From: Actinomycetospora termitidis
Lineage (GTDB): Bacteria; Actinomycetota; Actinomycetes; Mycobacteriales; Pseudonocardiaceae
Assembly: GCF_030286555.1 (NCBI RefSeq)
Contig: NZ_JASVWF010000002.1
Location: forward strand, 682,001 to 746,000
Direction of reading: 5' to 3'
DNA length: 64,000 nt
Part shown: positions 36,742-45,847 of the stretch, piece after piece
Layout of the letters: every line of letters begins with the position of its first letter
Position numbering within the stretch: the stretch's first letter is position 1
Made by a program: the position numbers and the translations under genes
The notes under the pieces: model-generated
What the model was told of the DNA's origin: nothing
What the model saw: the letters and a program-made list of their open reading frames with translations, nothing else
The model's database searches: none

Positions 36742-37431
36742 GTGGCGCGGCTGAACTACGACGAGCTGAACTCGACGATCCGGTACGCGATGTGGTCGGT
36801 CTTCCGCACCGACCAGGCGAAGCTCCCGGACGACCGGCGCAACGCCGCCGAGGAGTTCGCCGCCGCGGTCGACGAGCAGGAGTCCAAGGGCGTCGTCGTG
36901 CGCGGGGTGTACGACCTCGCGGGCATGCGGGCGGACGCCGACTGGATGGTCTGGACCCACGCGACCGACGTCGAGTCGCTGCAGGCCACCTACACCGCGC
37001 TGCGCCGCACCGCGCTGGGCCGGGCGTCGGAGCCGGTCTGGTCGAACACCGCCCTGCACCGCCCGGCGGAGTTCAACAAGAGCCACGTGCCGGCGTTCAT
37101 CGCGGGGGAGGAGCCGCGCGGCTACCTCTGCCTCTACCCGTTCGTGCGGTCGCTGGACTGGTACCTGCTGCCCGACGAGGAGCGGCGCCAGATGCTCGCC
37201 GACCACGGCAAGGCCGCCCGCGGCTACGCCGACGTCCGGGCCAACACCGTCCCGGCGTTCGCGCTGGGCGACTACGAGTGGATCCTCGCCTTCGAGTCCG
37301 ACGAGCTGGACCGGATCGTCGACCTGATGCGCGACCTGCGGGCGACCGAGGCGCGCCGCCACGTGCGCGAGGAGACGCCGTTCTTCACGGGCCCGCGGGT
37401 CGCCCCGGGCGCGCTGCTCGCCCTGTCCTGA
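36742..37431 (+). CDS. hemQ: Coproheme decarboxylase HemQ (chlorite-dismutase family)
   Basis: Last step of the coproporphyrin-dependent haem route: oxidative decarboxylation of coproheme to haem b. 229 residues, normal length. The catalytic Tyr lies in [14 protein letters not shown] and the proximal His in [12 protein letters not shown]. HemQ lacks the catalytic Arg of true chlorite dismutases, and the neighbourhood with hemE and hemG supports the haem role. GTG 36742; CACGAT 6-7 nt before it may be a weak -10 box, so the gene may be leaderless. Confidence 0.95.
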   Translation: MARLNYDELNSTIRYAMWSVFRTDQAKLPDDRRNAAEEFAAAVDEQESKGVVVRGVYDLAGMRADADWMVWTHATDVESLQATYTALRRTALGRASEPVWSNTALHRPAEFNKSHVPAFIAGEEPRGYLCLYPFVRSLDWYLLPDEERRQMLADHGKAARGYADVRANTVPAFALGDYEWILAFESDELDRIVDLMRDLRATEARRHVREETPFFTGPRVAPGALLALS

Positions 37432-37454
37432 CCCGGGCGGGCCATGATGCTCGC

Positions 37455-38816
37455 GTGACTCCCGCCGCCGACCTCTCGGCCCTCGGCACCGACGACGACG
37501 AGGCCCGCACCGGCTTCATCGTCGACACCCTCACCGACGCGTTCGCCGACCTCATGACGGCGAGCCCGGCCGCGTTCCGGTCGAAGTTCCGCAAGATGGC
37601 GGCCGACCCGTTCGCGTTCTACCGCGGCAGCGCGTGCCTGTTCTACGCCGACGTCGTCCGGCTCGACGACCCGTGGGCCGACGAGCGGACCTCCCGGGTG
37701 TGGATCCAGGGCGACCTCCACGCCGAGAACTTCGGCACCTACATGGACGGCGAGGGGGCACTGGTCTTCGCGCTCAACGACTTCGACGAGGCCTACCTCG
37801 GCGCGTTCACGTGGGACCTGCGGCGCCTCGTGGCGAGCGTGGCGCTGCTCGGCTGGTCGAAGGCGTTCTCCGACGAGACGGTCTCCGAGCTGGTCACGAC
37901 GTACGTGCGGGCCTACCTGGCGGCGCTGCGCTCGTTCCACGGCAACGCGGGGGAGCTGACGCACGCGCTGCGCCGCTCCGGGACCGACGGGGCGGTCCGG
38001 GCGGCGCTGCAACGCTCGCGGGAGTCGAGCCGGGAGGCGTTGCTCGCGTCGATCACCGAGATCGAGGGCGACGACCGGGTCTTCCGCTCCGGGCCGGGGG
38101 TGCGGCGGCTCGAGGCCGGGGAGCGGGCGGAGGTCGTCGAGGCGTTCCGGCGCTACCTGGATACGATCCCGGCCGGTCAGCGGCTCCCGGACGTCGCCTA
38201 CGAGGTGGTCGACGTGGTCGGCCGCAGCGGCTTCGGGATCGGCAGCGCCGGCCTGCCCGCCTACAACGTGCTGATCGAGGGCTTCAACGAGGCGCTCGAC
38301 AACGACGTCGTCATCAGCATGAAGCAGGCCGTCGTCGCGGCCCCGAGCCGTGTCGTCGCCGACGAGCGGGTGGCCTCCGCGTTCGTCCACCACGGGCACC
38401 GGACCGCGCTGTCCCAGCGCGCGCTGCAGGCGCACGCCGACCGGCTGCTCGGCTGGACCGAGCTGCGCGGGATCGGCTACGTCGTCTCCGAGCTGTCGCC
38501 GTACGAGGCGGACCTGGACTGGGACGACGTCACCGAGCCCGCCGACGTCGCGGGCGTGCTCGGCTACCTCGGGCACGCGACCGCGCGGGCGCACTGCGTC
38601 GCGGACCGGGACGCCCGGGAACACACCGACGCCGACCTGGTCGGGTTCCAGGTCGAGGAGGCCGTGCTCGCCGTCGTCGGCGGCCGGGAGGACGAGTTCG
38701 TCGCCGACCTCGTCGGCTTCGCCCACGCCTACGCCGGGGTGGTGCGCGACGACCACCGCCGCTTCGTCGAGGCGTTCCGCTCCGACCGCATCCCCGGCGT
38801 CAGCGGGACCGCGTGA
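37455..38816 (+). CDS. DUF2252 family protein (kinase-like fold)
   Basis: 453-residue protein of the DUF2252 family. Characteristic blocks: MAADPFAFYRGSACLFYAD, IQGDLHAENFGTYMDGEG (resembling the catalytic HxD-type loop of aminoglycoside-phosphotransferase-like kinases), FALNDFDEAYLGAFTWDLRRL, and VISMKQAVVAAP. A phosphotransferase activity is inferred from the fold and not proven. GTG 37455 follows hemQ by 23 bp. It converges with msrB, 1 bp between the stops. Confidence 0.87.
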   Translation: MTPAADLSALGTDDDEARTGFIVDTLTDAFADLMTASPAAFRSKFRKMAADPFAFYRGSACLFYADVVRLDDPWADERTSRVWIQGDLHAENFGTYMDGEGALVFALNDFDEAYLGAFTWDLRRLVASVALLGWSKAFSDETVSELVTTYVRAYLAALRSFHGNAGELTHALRRSGTDGAVRAALQRSRESSREALLASITEIEGDDRVFRSGPGVRRLEAGERAEVVEAFRRYLDTIPAGQRLPDVAYEVVDVVGRSGFGIGSAGLPAYNVLIEGFNEALDNDVVISMKQAVVAAPSRVVADERVASAFVHHGHRTALSQRALQAHADRLLGWTELRGIGYVVSELSPYEADLDWDDVTEPADVAGVLGYLGHATARAHCVADRDAREHTDADLVGFQVEEAVLAVVGGREDEFVADLVGFAHAYAGVVRDDHRRFVEAFRSDRIPGVSGTA

Positions 38817-38817
38817 G

Positions 38818-39234
38818 CTACTTCGGCTCGAGGCGCAGCGAGACCGAGTTCATGCAGTACCGCTGGTCGGTGGGCGTGCCGTAGCCCTCGCCCTCGAACA
38901 CGTGCCCGAGGTGGGAGTGGCAGGTCCCGCACAGCACCTCGACGCGGCGCATCCCCATCGACGAGTCCTCGCGCAGGATGACGTTGTCGTCGGCCGAGGG
39001 GGCGTAGAACGACGGCCACCCGCAGTGGCTCGCGAACTTCGTGTCCGAGCGGAAGAGCTCGGCGTCGCACGCGCGGCAATGGTAGACGCCCTCGGTGAAC
39101 GTCTCGTCGTACTCGCCGGTGAACGGCCGCTCCGTGCCGGCCTGGCGCAGGACGTGGTACTCCTCGGGCGAGAGCTGCTCCCGCCACTCGGCGTCGGACT
39201 TCTCGACCTTCGGCTTGCCGATCGCACTGCTCAT
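38818..39234 (-). CDS. msrB: Peptide-methionine (R)-S-oxide reductase MsrB
   Basis: Repairs methionine-R-sulfoxide in oxidised proteins. 138 residues. Two zinc-binding CxxC motifs (CRAC ~53-56 and CGTC ~102-105) and the active-site Cys in RYCMNSVSL (~127) are present, with GWPSF and HSHLGHVFEGEG as family signatures. ATG 39234. Position matches Rv2674, the last gene of the backbone before the injection cluster. Confidence 0.96.
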   Translation of the reverse strand: MSSAIGKPKVEKSDAEWREQLSPEEYHVLRQAGTERPFTGEYDETFTEGVYHCRACDAELFRSDTKFASHCGWPSFYAPSADDNVILREDSSMGMRRVEVLCGTCHSHLGHVFEGEGYGTPTDQRYCMNSVSLRLEPK

Positions 39235-39270
39235 GCGTCCAGGCTAATACGCGACGCGAGGTCGGGAGCC

Positions 39271-40068
39271 TCAGCGGAAGTCGACGAGCGCGAGAGCGCC
39301 CAGGCTCGTCTTGTAGAAGATGGTCGACGCCTCACGCCACCGACGTCGGCGCAGGAGGGTGCGGACCGCGACGGCGACCAGGATCGGCACGTCTTCCGCA
39401 TCGAGCAGACGGCGCCATTCGCTGCGCGAGGGCCTGAAGGTCGGCTCGGCGAGAGACCGGAGGACGTCGGCCCCCGCAGGTTCCGTGTCCGCGACCTGAT
39501 CGGCGAGAGACTCGATCGCCTCGTTCACGTCGGCATGGATCCGGCGGACCTGGTCCCGATCAGGACCGCGGAGGTAGAGCCGGATCACATGCCCGACAGC
39601 CGTCAGTGGTCTGCCCTCGTCGACCTCGGCGAGGAGGTGTTCCGGGTCCGCTGCCTCGAAGAGCCTGTCCTGGGCGCCCGCCAGGACCTCCACCGGGTCG
39701 TGGTCCGGGCCCCTCTCGGCGCGTCGTCCGAGTCCCGTGGGCCGGCGACCGCGCGAGGTCCGGGCGTACACCTCGCGCCGTGCGGCATCGCGCTCGGCGA
39801 CCCGGTGGAGCACGACGATGCCGACGACCAGAACCATCACGAGTACGAGGATCAGAGCGGCAGCGATGAGAACGACCGAGACGACGAGGTCAGCGACGGC
39901 CTCGAATCGGACGATCGCCCAGACGAACAGAGCAGCCGCCGCCGCGAGGAAGAGCATGCGGACGACACCGCGGAGGCGTCGGCTGGAGACGATCGCCAGG
40001 ACGACTGAGAGGACCACGGCGAACAGCGGGTCGCGGAGGACGGCCACAACCGTGTCCCAATTCATCAT
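39271..40068 (-). CDS. Unknown membrane protein
   Basis: I do not recognise this 265-residue protein. Three hydrophobic segments lie in the first ~90 residues (LFAVVLSVVLAIVSS, MLFLAAAAALFVWAIV, VVSVVLIAAALILVLVMVLVVGIVVL), followed by a charged cytoplasmic region of about 170 residues with helical heptad-like spacing (VRRIHADVNEAIESLADQV). The DNA is visibly less GC-rich than msrB and the 103-bp gap upstream is AT-richer still, so it may mark the border of the acquired cluster. Start ATG 40068; a second ATG follows directly. Confidence 0.7.
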   Translation of the reverse strand: MMNWDTVVAVLRDPLFAVVLSVVLAIVSSRRLRGVVRMLFLAAAAALFVWAIVRFEAVADLVVSVVLIAAALILVLVMVLVVGIVVLHRVAERDAARREVYARTSRGRRPTGLGRRAERGPDHDPVEVLAGAQDRLFEAADPEHLLAEVDEGRPLTAVGHVIRLYLRGPDRDQVRRIHADVNEAIESLADQVADTEPAGADVLRSLAEPTFRPSRSEWRRLLDAEDVPILVAVAVRTLLRRRRWREASTIFYKTSLGALALVDFR

Positions 40069-40171
40069 CGAACTCCACTGCTGTTACCGTGCGTGTTCTA
40101 AAGCCTTCGAACCCATCCTAGGAATGCCCCTCCGTCACCTCTTCTGCCGAACGAGTCTTACCGCAACGGGG

Positions 40172-40840
40172 TTACCCGGGGTCACGGGAGTCGGTAGTGG
40201 CCGAACGGGTGATGAGAGCCCCGCGGACTCCGATCGGATCGTCGACGGTCGGGTGGACCACCACCCGGAACGACCTGGCTCCTCCCACCTCGCGCCACAG
40301 CTGTCGCGGCGACCGCACGCGGATCTGGCTGACGGCCTCGCCACCCGGGAACACGGCGAGCGTCTCCGGGCTGCAGGAGACGGTGAGGTCCTCGGCGTCG
40401 CCCCGCCCGGCGACGGTCGCGCGAACGACCTCGTTGCCGTCGTTGCGGAGCAGCAGCTCGAACGTGCCGGACCGCCCGTGCCGGACCGACGGGAAGAGCC
40501 GGACGTCGAGGCCGCGGAACCGGGCGATCTCGAGGACGCCCTCCGTCGTCGCGTGCTCCCCGGGCTCCGGGGCGCTGACCAGCAGCCCGACCGGCGTGGC
40601 GCCGCTGCGCACGTGCGGTGCCCGGGGCGGGTGCAGGTGGAGGGCGACGAGGGCCCGGCCGCCGGCCGGCACGGTCACGCTGGGCGGCTCGAGGGACGTC
40701 CAGCTCTCGGCGCTGCCGAGGACCTGCACCGCGTAGCGCCGGTCGTCGGGACCGGGGTTGAGGACGACCGCCTCAACGATCACGTGGCCGCCCGGCTCGA
40801 TCGGGATCGGCGTCAGCGGGAGGTGGATCCGTGGCGGCAC
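40172..40840 (-). CDS. CIS-linked Ig-like (CARDB-type) beta-sandwich protein
   Basis: 222 residues, predicted all-beta, with two Ig-like repeats: PIEPGGHVIVEAVVLNPG to the middle, and LLLRNDGNEVVRATVAG to the end. The second repeat resembles one in the CIS protein at 55275-57158: LAVAPGNTTVRLVVRNRLRW there and LAVFPGGEAVSQIRVRSPR here, each followed by a FTVRV / FRVVV strand and HPT or TP. It may be a structural or fibre-associated part; no catalytic motif. The first ATG overlaps the preceding gene by 68 bp, so the true start could be slightly later. Confidence 0.7.
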   Translation of the reverse strand: MPPRIHLPLTPIPIEPGGHVIVEAVVLNPGPDDRRYAVQVLGSAESWTSLEPPSVTVPAGGRALVALHLHPPRAPHVRSGATPVGLLVSAPEPGEHATTEGVLEIARFRGLDVRLFPSVRHGRSGTFELLLRNDGNEVVRATVAGRGDAEDLTVSCSPETLAVFPGGEAVSQIRVRSPRQLWREVGGARSFRVVVHPTVDDPIGVRGALITRSATTDSRDPG

Positions 40841-41399
40841 CGGCAGGTCTCCTCTCGGGGAGCACGTCGACCGAGACGGCGAGGTGGGCGGGGACGAGGC
40901 GGGCGACGAGGGCGTCGAGGCGGGTGCGGTCCACCGTCGCGGGGTCCGCGACGTGGACGACGACGTGCACCTCCGCCCCGTCCGATCCGGGCGGGCGGCT
41001 GCCGGGGGTGCGCGACCAGCTCACCCCGCCGCCGTCGGTGACCTCGACGCGTCCGCCGGTGAGGCACCGGACGTGGTCGGCGACCCCGGCGGGGGTGCCG
41101 CGGCGACGGTGGATGGCTGCGGCCTCGGCGACGAGGCGACGGCGGTGCTCCACCGGCCAGCCGGTGTCTCCCGCGACACCGACCCATCCGGCCAACCAGT
41201 CGAGGACGTCCTCGGGCGCGACGAACGGGTCGAGGTAGGCGGGCAGGTTGTCCAGCGTGACGAGCACGGGCGTGAGCAGGTCGTCGAGCGCCGAGGTGAA
41301 GCGGTGGACGAAGCCGTCGCCGTCACTGTCGGCGTAGACGCCGGGCAGGCGCTCCTGCAAGGGGTGCGGGCTCGGGAACCCGGTCAGAGTGCCGCGCAC
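40773..41399 (-). CDS. Phage tail protein I-like baseplate component
   Basis: 208-residue protein resembling the TIGR02242/gpI tail-protein group that closes the baseplate wedge. Typical is an N-terminal LQERLPGVYADSDGDGFVHRFTSALDDLLTPV-like opening (~12-44), then FVAPEDVLDWLAGWVG and RRRLVAEAAAIHRRRGTPAGVADHV (~80-105). GTG 41399 has GGGAGG about 5 nt upstream. It lies 25 bp after the baseplate J gene, the usual order in such clusters. Confidence 0.85.
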   Translation of the reverse strand: MRGTLTGFPSPHPLQERLPGVYADSDGDGFVHRFTSALDDLLTPVLVTLDNLPAYLDPFVAPEDVLDWLAGWVGVAGDTGWPVEHRRRLVAEAAAIHRRRGTPAGVADHVRCLTGGRVEVTDGGGVSWSRTPGSRPPGSDGAEVHVVVHVADPATVDRTRLDALVARLVPAHLAVSVDVLPERRPAGAATDPPPADADPDRAGRPRDR

Positions 41400-41424
41400 G
41401 GTGACCTCCCCACGATCGGCGGGG

Positions 41425-43365
41425 TCACGACGGGTCCACCCGGACCTGGTGGTCGTAGGAGAGCGCGAGCGCATTCGGGTCGAGGTCGAGCCGGTGGACC
41501 GGACGGGTCCGCGCACCGCTGCCGAGGTCGGCCGCGAAGAGCTGCACGTCCTGCACGGCCTCGACCCCGGACACGCGCTGGAGCACGGCGAACACCTCGC
41601 CGAGCTGCACGGGCCGACCGAAGGGCCACCCCTCGCCGTCGGGACCGCCGTGCAGGGGGTGGAGGAAGCGGCGCAGGGCGTCGGTGGTCCGCTGCTCCAC
41701 GCGCTCGAGGGTGGCTCGCCGCCGGGCGGTCACCTGGGCCACCACGGTCACGCCCTGGTAGCGCGGCGGCTCGACGACGACCCGGGCGCCGAGGCAGCGC
41801 CGGGCGTCGAGGTGGGCCCGGATGGCCTCCAGGGTCCGATCGGAGGGCTCGAGGTCCGCGGGGGCGAGCTCGCGGTCCCCGACGTCGACCCGCGGCACCA
41901 CGAGCACACGGACCGCGTCCGACCCGGTCGCGGGCACGCAGCGGACGCGGGCGACGTCGGGCGCGGCTTGGCGCGCGAGCAGCTCGTAGTCCTCCCGGGT
42001 CACCGCCCGCTCGCGGGTCCGCAGCCCCAGCGGCCCCCGGATCGACGCGTCCTCGACGCCCTCCTGGTCGGTGCCGCCGGCGGCGGGGTGCCGGTTGACC
42101 ACCGAGGACACGAACGGGACGGGGGAGCGCTGGTCGGTGATCCGGCCCCGGGCGACATTGCCGCGCCGGCCGCCCCCCGAGCGGTAGGACGGGACCCGGA
42201 GGGTCGCGCCCTTCACCGGGACGGCCCCGAAGCGGCGCAGGGAGCCGTCCGGTTCGCGCACCGCGGGGCCGAGGACGATCTGGCCTGCCACCGCGTCCAG
42301 GACGAGGTGCCGGTCGTCGGGTCCGGAGTCGGCGAAGCTGTCGACCTCCCACCACTCCTCCGGGTCGTCCCGGGGACCGCTCTCGACCAGCAGCGGCTGG
42401 TCGCCGGGCACCACCGGCCCGTGCTGGAGGGAGAACCGCTGTCCGGGCACCCCCTCGGAGACGCCGATGACCTCGTCGCGCGTCTCCTCGGCGTGGATCA
42501 CGGGCACGGTCCCGCCGACGACCTCGGCGGTCAGGGCCCGGACGCGGGGCGGGCTGGTGTACGACGGCCGGCCGGGCCGGGGCGGGGTGACACGGCACCG
42601 CAGCCATCCCGCCCGCTGCCGCAGGACCGTGGACCACGTGTGCGACGGGGGCACGTGCAGCACGACGTCGCCGGAGCGGTTGAGCCCGCCGGTGTCGTCG
42701 CTGCCGAGCTCACAGGCCGTCCAGCCCTCCCCGTCCCAGGCCTCCCACGCCCAGGGTGGGTCGCGAGGGTCCACGCCGTGGCCCTCGACCCGGGCACCGA
42801 AGCGCAGGAGCAGCATGCAGCCGGGGACCGGTTGCGTCAGGCCGACCAGGAGCGCGTCCCCCGGGTGCGGGTCCTCGGAGAAGGCCGGGATGCCGTCGTC
42901 GAGGCGCAGGGCGCCCGTGCGGTCGACGGGACCGCCCGAGGCGGGTGCGGTCACCAGCGCCTGGAACGCGGCCGGGGCGATGCGCAGGTCGTGCAGCGTC
43001 GTGAACACGACGGGTTCCTCGGTCTCGGTGCGCGGCGTGGCCACCGCGGTGCCGCCGGGGACGACGACCGATTCGGGCTGGGCCGCCGAGAGCCGGAACG
43101 TCACGTCGGTCCGCGCGGCCGTCGGGGGGTGGGGTCGGACCCCGAGGAGGTTGAGGAAGTGGCGGTAGTGCAGCTCGGGGACCCGGTTGAGGCGGTAGAT
43201 CAGCTGGTCGACCATCGACGCGACGGCCTCGATCAGGGTCACCCCGGGGTCGGACACGTTGTGGTCGGTCCACTCCGGGCACCGCTGGGCGACGAGGCGC
43301 TTGGCGTCGTCGACGAGGTCCTGGAACTGCCGGTCGTCGAGGGCGGGCACGGGGAGGGCCATCAC
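41425..43365 (-). CDS. Baseplate J/gp6-like wedge protein (Afp11 type)
   Basis: 646-residue putative baseplate assembly protein (TIGR02243 group). It starts with FQDLVDDAKRLVAQRCPEWTDHNVSDPGVTLIEAVA, the family signature, followed by YRLNRVPELHYRHFLNLLG. Beta-rich domains fill the middle, and RERAVTREDYELLARQAAPDVARVRCV marks the J-like core near ~440-465. It should form the wedge ring of the baseplate. GTG 43365 overlaps the gp25 stop; ATG 43362 follows directly. Confidence 0.92.
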   Translation of the reverse strand: MMALPVPALDDRQFQDLVDDAKRLVAQRCPEWTDHNVSDPGVTLIEAVASMVDQLIYRLNRVPELHYRHFLNLLGVRPHPPTAARTDVTFRLSAAQPESVVVPGGTAVATPRTETEEPVVFTTLHDLRIAPAAFQALVTAPASGGPVDRTGALRLDDGIPAFSEDPHPGDALLVGLTQPVPGCMLLLRFGARVEGHGVDPRDPPWAWEAWDGEGWTACELGSDDTGGLNRSGDVVLHVPPSHTWSTVLRQRAGWLRCRVTPPRPGRPSYTSPPRVRALTAEVVGGTVPVIHAEETRDEVIGVSEGVPGQRFSLQHGPVVPGDQPLLVESGPRDDPEEWWEVDSFADSGPDDRHLVLDAVAGQIVLGPAVREPDGSLRRFGAVPVKGATLRVPSYRSGGGRRGNVARGRITDQRSPVPFVSSVVNRHPAAGGTDQEGVEDASIRGPLGLRTRERAVTREDYELLARQAAPDVARVRCVPATGSDAVRVLVVPRVDVGDRELAPADLEPSDRTLEAIRAHLDARRCLGARVVVEPPRYQGVTVVAQVTARRRATLERVEQRTTDALRRFLHPLHGGPDGEGWPFGRPVQLGEVFAVLQRVSGVEAVQDVQLFAADLGSGARTRPVHRLDLDPNALALSYDHQVRVDPS

Positions 43366-43784
43366 GCACCGCCGTCGAGGGCCCGGTCCCGCGCGGGGAT
43401 CGTGTAGAAGGGGAACACCAGGTTGCGCGGGTCGTCCTCGTCGCGCTGCCGGTAGCGCACGTCGATGAGCAGGGTCCCCTCCAGCGTGGGGTCGACCGAG
43501 ACGTCGACCTCGTCGAGCTCGATACGGGGCTCCCAGCGTTCGAGGGCGCGGCGCACCTCGTCGGCGATCTGTCCGGCCGTGCCGGCGTCCGCCGGCGCGA
43601 ACACGAACTCCTCGAGGGCGCAGCCGAACTCCGGGCGCATCGGGCGCTCGCCCGGGGTGGTGGCGAGGATCAGCCGGATGCTCTGCCGGATCTCCAGGTC
43701 GCCGGACACGAGGGCGATCCCCCCGGTGACGTCGGTGGCCACGGGGAACCCCCAGCCGGCCCCGACGAACGCGTGGTGCCGCAT
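43362..43784 (-). CDS. gp25-like baseplate wedge protein (Afp9 type)
   Basis: 140-residue GPW/gp25 family protein, a lysozyme-like-fold wedge subunit that joins baseplate and sheath. Conserved: DLEIRQSIRLILATTPGERPMRPEFGC (~28-54) with the family EPR-type Glu/Arg region, and LIDVRYRQRDEDDPRNLVFPFY at the end. ATG 43784 is 1 bp after the PAAR stop. Coupled to the baseplate J gene by a 4-nt overlap. Confidence 0.93.
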   Translation of the reverse strand: MRHHAFVGAGWGFPVATDVTGGIALVSGDLEIRQSIRLILATTPGERPMRPEFGCALEEFVFAPADAGTAGQIADEVRRALERWEPRIELDEVDVSVDPTLEGTLLIDVRYRQRDEDDPRNLVFPFYTIPARDRALDGGA

Positions 43785-43785
43785 C

Positions 43786-44067
43786 TCAACCCCCGATCAG
43801 GACGATGGGGGCGCCGGACAGGATCGGCGCCCCGCACCCGGTGAGGTCGCCCGCGCGCGCGGCGGGGAGGCCGCCGACGAGCACCGTCGACGAGCCGGTG
43901 ACGACAGTGCTCGGCGGGTGCGGGCCGCCGGGCGGCGGCATGCTGCACACGTGCGGGGTGCCGATCGTGGCGGCGGGCAGGCCCCCGACGAGAACGGTCG
44001 GGACCCCGGGCGGGCCGAGGACCCCGGGGTGTCCGGTCGGGTCGCCGACGCGGGCCGCTGGACGCAC
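43786..44067 (-). CDS. PAAR-repeat spike-tip protein (Afp10 type)
   Basis: 93-residue PAAR-like protein. Repeats of the type ARVGDPTGHPG and VLVGGLPAATIGTPHVC / VLVGGLPAARAGDLTGC build the sharpened metal-bound cone that caps the spike. His and Cys residues in GTPHVC and TGCGAP are the likely metal ligands. GTG 44067. It sits between the spike and gp25 genes, as in Afp/PVC-type systems. Confidence 0.92.
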   Translation of the reverse strand: MRPAARVGDPTGHPGVLGPPGVPTVLVGGLPAATIGTPHVCSMPPPGGPHPPSTVVTGSSTVLVGGLPAARAGDLTGCGAPILSGAPIVLIGG

Positions 44068-44077
44068 GACGTCTCCT

Positions 44078-45847
44078 TCAGTTGATCCGGACGGGGGTGC
44101 CCTGCACCGAGACCGGTCCGGTCGCGGTGAGCTCGGCCGACGCGGTTCCGCCGACCTTCACGCGCGGCCCCTCCACCTCCACGGACGTCGTGCCGTTCAC
44201 CGTCACCTGCGCGCCCTTGAGGGCGAGCGTGCCGGTGCCGGCGTCCACGGTGATCCCGCGCCGGGCCGCGATGCGCACGGTGCCCGAGGAACTCAGCGTG
44301 ATCTCGTCGCCGGTCCGGTCGAGGGTGAGCACCTGGTGGTCGTCGTCGGTGGCGAGCTCCACGGCGGACCGGTCGGCGGTCTCCACGAGGTCGAGCCGGT
44401 GGCCCGTGCGGGACACGAGCCGACGCCCGCCGACGCGGCCGGTGCTGCGGTCGACCGGTTCGTAGCCGCAGGACGCGGGGGCGTCCTGCCCGTTGTAGAG
44501 ACCCCCGAGGACGTAGGGACTGTCGAGGTCGCCCTGCTCGAAGCCGACCAGCACCTCGTCGCCCACCTCGGGGAGGATCATCGCGCCGCGCTCCTTCCCC
44601 GCGCCGAGCTGAACGGTGCGGGCCCAGCCGCTGCTGTAGTGCTCGCCCAGCCACGGGAAGGCGAGCTTGACCCGGCCGATACGCCGCGGGTCGCGGACGT
44701 CGGTGACGACGCCCGGCACGAGGCCCGGTGCGGCGCGCTCGCGCCCTCCCGTCGTCAGGCCGTAGAGCGACCTCTCCTGTCCTCCCGACGCGGTGAAGGC
44801 CGTCGAGTAGCCCACGTCGTCGGAGAAGAGGTGGCGGGTGGTGGTGAGGGTGTAGGTGCCCTCGAAGGGCGCCCCCACCCCCGCGAGCGACACCGCACTG
44901 CCGGCCCGCAGGGCCGGGTTGCCGCGGGCGACGCCGTCGAGCTCGGTGGCGGCGCCCGCGATCTGCTCGGCGAGGGCCCGGGCCGCGGTCCGGACACCGT
45001 CCTGGGTGCGGTACGGGACGTCGGTGGCGACGACGGTGCCGTGGCCGAACTCGCGGGCGAGTTCCTGCGGGTCGGCGCCGGTCGCCGCGGTGGTCGCCCG
45101 GGCGGGGGCCGTGGCGGTGACCGCGCGCTTGGCGAGCGGATCCCACCCGCGGACCTCGACCTCGTCGACCTGCTCGGCGGAGCTGACCGAGGCGTGCAGG
45201 ACCGTGAGGTTCCGCCCGGCCTCGAGCACCTGCGGGTCGCGCAGGGCGCGGGTGCCGGCCCCCGCGGCGGCGGTGGCGGCCGTCGGGCGGCAGAAGGACA
45301 GGGTGCGGTCGACGACGCTGACCTCGGTGCCCGCGGTGTCGGCGAGCCGCCGCAGGAACTCGCCGTCGGAGACGTTGTCCTGCGTGATCTGGGTGTCCGG
45401 CGGCGGGGAGGTGAGGCCGTCGACCTGCCCGACGCGCAGGCCCGCGCGCTGGGCGACCGTGCGGACGACGTCGCTGACCGACATGTTCGCGTAGGCCTCG
45501 ACGCGGCGGCCGCGATACAGGCGGTGGGCATGGTCGTAGCCCCGGACCTCGGTGACCGACCCGCCGTCGTCGATCTCGGCCCCGAGGGCGGTCACCTCGC
45601 CGCTGAGCAGCAGCTGCGGTGCGGCCGCGTCGCTCGTGCGGACGCGCAGCCGGACCGCGGCGCCCACCCGGAAGCGGCCCGCGGCGAGCACGGTCCGGTC
45701 GGGATCGCGGAACCGGAGCACGAACAGGTCCGGGAGCAGGCGGCTGTCGTCGACGTAGGCGTAGGTCATCCGGACCGCCACCTCGGGCCGTAGGTCCGCC
45801 CCGTCGACCTCGACCAGCAGGGTGCTGGTGATCTGCTCGTTGCTCAT
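44078..45847 (-). CDS. VgrG/gpD-like central spike protein (Afp8 type)
   Basis: 589-residue spike. The N-terminal hub domain (~1-320) has gp27-like features (LFVLRFRDPDRTVLAAGRF, SVSDVVRTVAQRAGLRVG). A gp5-like OB region follows (GLVPGVVTDVRDPRRIGRVKLAFPWLGEHYSSGWAR, ~385-420, then MILPEVGDEVLVGFEQGDLDSPYVLGGLYNG). The last ~90 residues form the beta-helix needle (GTVRIAARRGITVDAGTGT). No extra C-terminal enzyme domain is seen. ATG 45847 overlaps the LysM gene stop. Confidence 0.95.
   Translation of the reverse strand: MSNEQITSTLLVEVDGADLRPEVAVRMTYAYVDDSRLLPDLFVLRFRDPDRTVLAAGRFRVGAAVRLRVRTSDAAAPQLLLSGEVTALGAEIDDGGSVTEVRGYDHAHRLYRGRRVEAYANMSVSDVVRTVAQRAGLRVGQVDGLTSPPPDTQITQDNVSDGEFLRRLADTAGTEVSVVDRTLSFCRPTAATAAAGAGTRALRDPQVLEAGRNLTVLHASVSSAEQVDEVEVRGWDPLAKRAVTATAPARATTAATGADPQELAREFGHGTVVATDVPYRTQDGVRTAARALAEQIAGAATELDGVARGNPALRAGSAVSLAGVGAPFEGTYTLTTTRHLFSDDVGYSTAFTASGGQERSLYGLTTGGRERAAPGLVPGVVTDVRDPRRIGRVKLAFPWLGEHYSSGWARTVQLGAGKERGAMILPEVGDEVLVGFEQGDLDSPYVLGGLYNGQDAPASCGYEPVDRSTGRVGGRRLVSRTGHRLDLVETADRSAVELATDDDHQVLTLDRTGDEITLSSSGTVRIAARRGITVDAGTGTLALKGAQVTVNGTTSVEVEGPRVKVGGTASAELTATGPVSVQGTPVRIN

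Noticed and set aside
36742-37431. True chlorite dismutase
   Set aside because: The hemE-hemG neighbourhood and Tyr/His pattern fit HemQ, the coproheme decarboxylase of Gram-positive bacteria.
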